DNA of 27,588 nucleotides from CAZWMK01 sp964635065 (lineage in GTDB: Bacteria > Pseudomonadota > Alphaproteobacteria > Sphingomonadales > Sphingomonadaceae): assembly GCA_964635065.1 (NCBI GenBank), contig CAZWMK010000018.1, positions 1 to 27,588 of the forward strand, read 5' to 3'. The notes under the pieces were generated by a model, which was given only the letters and a program-made list of their open reading frames with translations, was not told the origin of the DNA and did not search any database. The position numbers and the translations under genes were made by a program. Of the stretch, positions 24,802 through 27,588 are shown piece by piece; within the stretch, counting starts at the first letter, position 1, and every line of letters starts with the position of its first letter.

Positions 24802-26277
24802 ATGCCTACTGCCCTGCCCTTCGATAACAGCTATGCGCGTCTGCCCGACCGCTTCTATGCGCGCGTTAGCGCCACGCCGACAAGCGCGCCGCAGCTTATC
24901 GCGGTGAACGAGGCACTGGCTGTCGAACTCGGTTTCGATCCGGCATGGCTGCACGGGCCGGATGGCCTGGCCATGCTGTCCGGGCAGACATTTCCGCTGG
25001 AAGCCGCGCCGATCGCACAGGCCTATGCCGGGCACCAGTTCGGCAATTTCGTGCCGCAACTCGGCGATGGCCGGGCGCTCCTGCTGGGCGAGGTGGTGGC
25101 AGGCAATGGCCGGCGTTACGACATCCAGCTCAAAGGTTCGGGGCCCACGCCCTTTTCCCGGCGCGGCGATGGCCGTTCGGCGCTGGGACCTGTGCTGCGC
25201 GAATATCTGGTCAGCGAAGCCATGGCGGCCATGGGCATTCCAACCACCCGCGCGCTGGCGGCCTGCACCACGGGCGACATGGTGCTGCGCGAACGCCCGT
25301 TGCCGGGCGGCGTGCTGACTCGCGTGGCATCCAGCCATGTCCGGGTCGGGACGTTCCAGTATTTTGCAGCACGGCAGGATATCGAAGGCCTGCGCCTTCT
25401 GGCCGATCATGTCATCGACCGCCATTATCCCGATGCACGCACGGCACAGCGCCCGGCGCTGGCTCTGCTCGATCACGTCATCACGGCCCAGGCGTCGCTT
25501 GTCGCGCGCTGGCTGGCGGTCGGTTTCATCCATGGTGTGATGAACACCGACAATTGTTCAATCGCCGGCGAAACGATCGATTTCGGCCCCTGCGCCTTCA
25601 TGGACCGCTATGATCCGCACATGGTTTTCAGTTCCATCGACCGGCAGGGCCGCTATGCCTATGCCAACCAGCCCCGCATCGCACTGTGGAACCTGACCCG
25701 GCTGGCCGAAACGCTCTTGCCCCTGATCGATGACGACCAGACAGCCGCTATTGCGTTGGCAGAAGCGACATTGAACAATTTTGCACCACGCTTCGAAACG
25801 GCATATCAGCAGGGCATGGCCCGAAAAATCGGCCTTGCCACCTGCGAGGCTGATCTCGTTCAGGACCTCCTCGACCTGATGGCGATGCAGGAAATCGACT
25901 TCACCCAGTTCTTCCGCGCCCTGTGCGACGAAGCTACCCTTGCCGAAGGCGACTTGAACGGCCCCGCCCGCGCCCTGTTTGCCGCGCCGGGCGCCTTTGA
26001 CGACTGGACAGCCCGTTGGCGCCGGGCATGCGCCGCCGATGGCATCGCTCCCGCCGAACGCCGCCATGCCATGCGGCGCGTCAACCCGGCCTTCATTCCC
26101 CGCAACCACCGCATCGAAGCGGTGATCGACGCTGCGGTGACACGCAACGACTTTGCGCCGTTCCACGCACTGCATGCCGTGCTCGCACGCCCCTTCGACG
26201 ATCAGCCCGCCATGGCGCACTATGCCCTGCCGCCTGCCGAACATGAGATCGTGCGCCAGACCTTCTGCGGCACCTGA
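24802..26277 (+). CDS. selO: Protein adenylyltransferase SelO (YdiU/UPF0061)
   Basis: The 491-residue protein matches SelO, a pseudokinase-fold enzyme that transfers AMP from ATP to protein hydroxyl groups and helps in oxidative stress. Hallmarks are QLKGSGPTPFSRRGDGRSALGP (about 109-130), RVASSHVRVGTFQ, and the active-site HGVMNTDN with Asp250 and Asn251, followed by IDFG with Asp260 for metal binding; the spacing agrees with characterised SelO enzymes. A cysteine sits third from the end (FCGT), where bacterial SelO usually has a redox Cys. The start is preceded by AGGA. It is divergent from the NTF2-like gene; the 173-base gap holds a TTGACT at 24736 without a clear -10. Confidence 0.95.
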   Translation: MPTALPFDNSYARLPDRFYARVSATPTSAPQLIAVNEALAVELGFDPAWLHGPDGLAMLSGQTFPLEAAPIAQAYAGHQFGNFVPQLGDGRALLLGEVVAGNGRRYDIQLKGSGPTPFSRRGDGRSALGPVLREYLVSEAMAAMGIPTTRALAACTTGDMVLRERPLPGGVLTRVASSHVRVGTFQYFAARQDIEGLRLLADHVIDRHYPDARTAQRPALALLDHVITAQASLVARWLAVGFIHGVMNTDNCSIAGETIDFGPCAFMDRYDPHMVFSSIDRQGRYAYANQPRIALWNLTRLAETLLPLIDDDQTAAIALAEATLNNFAPRFETAYQQGMARKIGLATCEADLVQDLLDLMAMQEIDFTQFFRALCDEATLAEGDLNGPARALFAAPGAFDDWTARWRRACAADGIAPAERRHAMRRVNPAFIPRNHRIEAVIDAAVTRNDFAPFHALHAVLARPFDDQPAMAHYALPPAEHEIVRQTFCGT

Positions 26278-26338
26278 CAGACCTTGACCGCCCGCACCCA
26301 AGACGCATGATGATCTGGAACAAGGGAGGATTTTGCCG

Positions 26339-27588
26339 ATGATCCGCAATGCAGCCATCGCCCTGTGGGTCGCAGCCACCCTGCCCAACAGCATCGCCAG
26401 TGCCAGCATCGCCCTGCCCGCAGCAGCCCAGGCCACGCCCACGCCCGCCATCGATTTCATGGCCAGCGCACCCAAGGATGGCACGATCGTCCTGCTTCTT
26501 GGTTCCGCACTCATGGTCGATGCGCATAACCAGCTTGATATCGCCACGCGCAACGCCATTCGTCACGCCCTCGATAACGCTGCCTTTGATTATGCCGAAG
26601 GCAGCAGTCTGTTGCTGCGCGGCATTCCCGGTCGAAGCGCCGTCCTTGCGCTCGGAACGGGCACGGCGCCGCTTGACCCACTGGCGCTCCAGAAACTTGG
26701 CGGTCTCGCCGGACGCCTGACCCGGACCAGCACGGACCGGATCAGCATTCTTGCCGAAGGGCAAGCTGACGCCGCACGGGCCGCAGAAAATCTGGCGCTG
26801 GGTGCCATGCTGGGCCGCCACGCCATTGCGTCCTACCGCATGGACCAAGATCCAGCCCTGCCCCCGCTGACCATCGTCACGCCCGCACCGGACCGTGCGG
26901 CGGCGGCCTTCCGGGGAGCGCCCCTGGCACAGGCGCAGGCGGTCGGTTTCGCGCGCGACCTGATTTCCGAACCCGCCAACCAGCTTTACCCGGAGATATT
27001 CGTCTCGCGGACCCGCACAGCCTTTCAGGGCCTCGCAGGCGTCCGGATAGACGCCTTTGACGCGCCCGCGCTCGAAAAGCTCGGCCTGGGGGCGCTCCTT
27101 GCCGTCGGACAAGGATCGGCACGGCCACCGCGCTTGCTCGTGGTGGAATACCGCGGACCGGGCGTCGCCGCCGACAGTCGCCCGATCGCACTCGTGGGTA
27201 AGGGCATCACCTTCGATTCCGGCGGCCTGTCGATCAAGTCGGCAACGGGCATGTGGCGCATGAAAATGGACATGGCAGGCGCCGCCGCGGTCACTGGCGC
27301 AGTGCTCTCGCTCGCCCGGTCAAAAGCGCCGGTTCATGTCGTGGCGATCGCCGCGCTTGCCGAAAACATGCCCGATGGCCGGGCAACGCGGCCCGGCGAC
27401 ATTGTGAAAAGCCTGAGCGGCAAGACAATCGAGATCATCAACACGGATGCCGAAGGGCGGCTGGTGCTGGCCGATGCCGTCGCCTATGCCGAACGCCATT
27501 ACCGTCCTGCGGCCATTGTCGATATCGCCACGCTGACAGGCGCGATGGTCTCGGCACTGGGCCCCCATTACAGCGGCCTGTTCTCGCG
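26339..27588 (+). CDS. M17 leucyl aminopeptidase with signal peptide (3' partial)
   Basis: 416 codons are visible before the window ends. An N-terminal signal-peptide-like stretch (AAIALWVAATLP...ALPAAAQA, cleavage near residue 32) precedes the M17 N-terminal domain and the catalytic domain. All dimetal and catalytic residues of the PepA family are present with the right spacing: Lys288, Asp293, Lys300, Asp311, Asp370, Glu372 and Arg374 (GKGITFDSGG, MKMDMAG, NTDAEGRL). The enzyme removes N-terminal amino acids from peptides, here probably in the periplasm rather than the cytoplasm. A GGGAGG lies eight bases before the ATG, 61 bases after the selO stop, so co-transcription with selO is possible. 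Confidence 0.93.
   Translation, partial: MIRNAAIALWVAATLPNSIASASIALPAAAQATPTPAIDFMASAPKDGTIVLLLGSALMVDAHNQLDIATRNAIRHALDNAAFDYAEGSSLLLRGIPGRSAVLALGTGTAPLDPLALQKLGGLAGRLTRTSTDRISILAEGQADAARAAENLALGAMLGRHAIASYRMDQDPALPPLTIVTPAPDRAAAAFRGAPLAQAQAVGFARDLISEPANQLYPEIFVSRTRTAFQGLAGVRIDAFDAPALEKLGLGALLAVGQGSARPPRLLVVEYRGPGVAADSRPIALVGKGITFDSGGLSIKSATGMWRMKMDMAGAAAVTGAVLSLARSKAPVHVVAIAALAENMPDGRATRPGDIVKSLSGKTIEIINTDAEGRLVLADAVAYAERHYRPAAIVDIATLTGAMVSALGPHYSGLFS

Overview
The window looks like chromosomal DNA from an alphaproteobacterium, most likely a sphingomonad (Sphingomonadales). The basis is GC-rich coding sequence, strong GGAGG-type ribosome binding sites, a trxB-lysR pair, an opacity-type outer-membrane beta-barrel protein, a spinster-like MFS transporter, and several Rieske oxygenase, EthD, VOC and SDR catabolic genes. 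This placement is inferred from protein character, not from a database search. A 10-N run at 7165-7174 shows that the sequence is a scaffolded draft.

Layout. 1-1560: tRNA-Pro(TGG), a very AT-rich leader, a small outer-membrane beta-barrel gene with a clear terminator, a small membrane protein and tRNA-Ile2(CAT). 1565-6601 (all minus): a WalW-like polysaccharide-deacetylase-fold protein, a LysR regulator coupled to trxB, and an orphan histidine kinase with an eroded ATPase domain. 6680-7723 (plus): an Lrp/AsnC regulator and the ribosome-rescue hydrolase arfB. 7730-9238 (minus): an SDR dehydrogenase followed by an EthD-domain protein. 9399-11452: a DUF389 membrane protein convergent with a small DUF2834 membrane protein. 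11549-13031 (minus): tRNA-Thr(TGT), and a short YdcH/DUF465-like gene immediately ahead of a TerC/Alx-family gene.

13235-24628 is an accessory catabolic region. It holds a TetR regulator divergent from a Rieske oxygenase plus medium-chain reductase operon, a flavin/Fe-S old-yellow-enzyme-type reductase, a VOC protein, an MFS transporter, a second unrelated Rieske oxygenase and an NTF2-like protein. A light-repair pair sits inside it: a [4Fe-4S] (6-4)-photolyase (PhrB type) and a 49-residue DUF2256 zinc-ribbon-like protein that overlaps it by four bases. From 24802 to the end are selO (protein AMPylase) and the 5' part of an exported M17 leucyl aminopeptidase that runs off the window.

Working together: the SDR, EthD, Rieske, MDR, OYE, VOC, NTF2 and MFS genes look like parts of oxidative degradation of an imported organic compound, regulated at least partly by the TetR protein. 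The substrate cannot be read from the sequence, and no Rieske ferredoxin or reductase is present here. The most distinctive observations are the DUF2256-photolyase coupling, the missing cysteine in the OYE Fe-S motif, the degenerate kinase ATPase domain, the hidden YdcH-like gene, a G12 tract against a start codon, and GC-rich hairpins built into the last codons of genes at convergent junctions.
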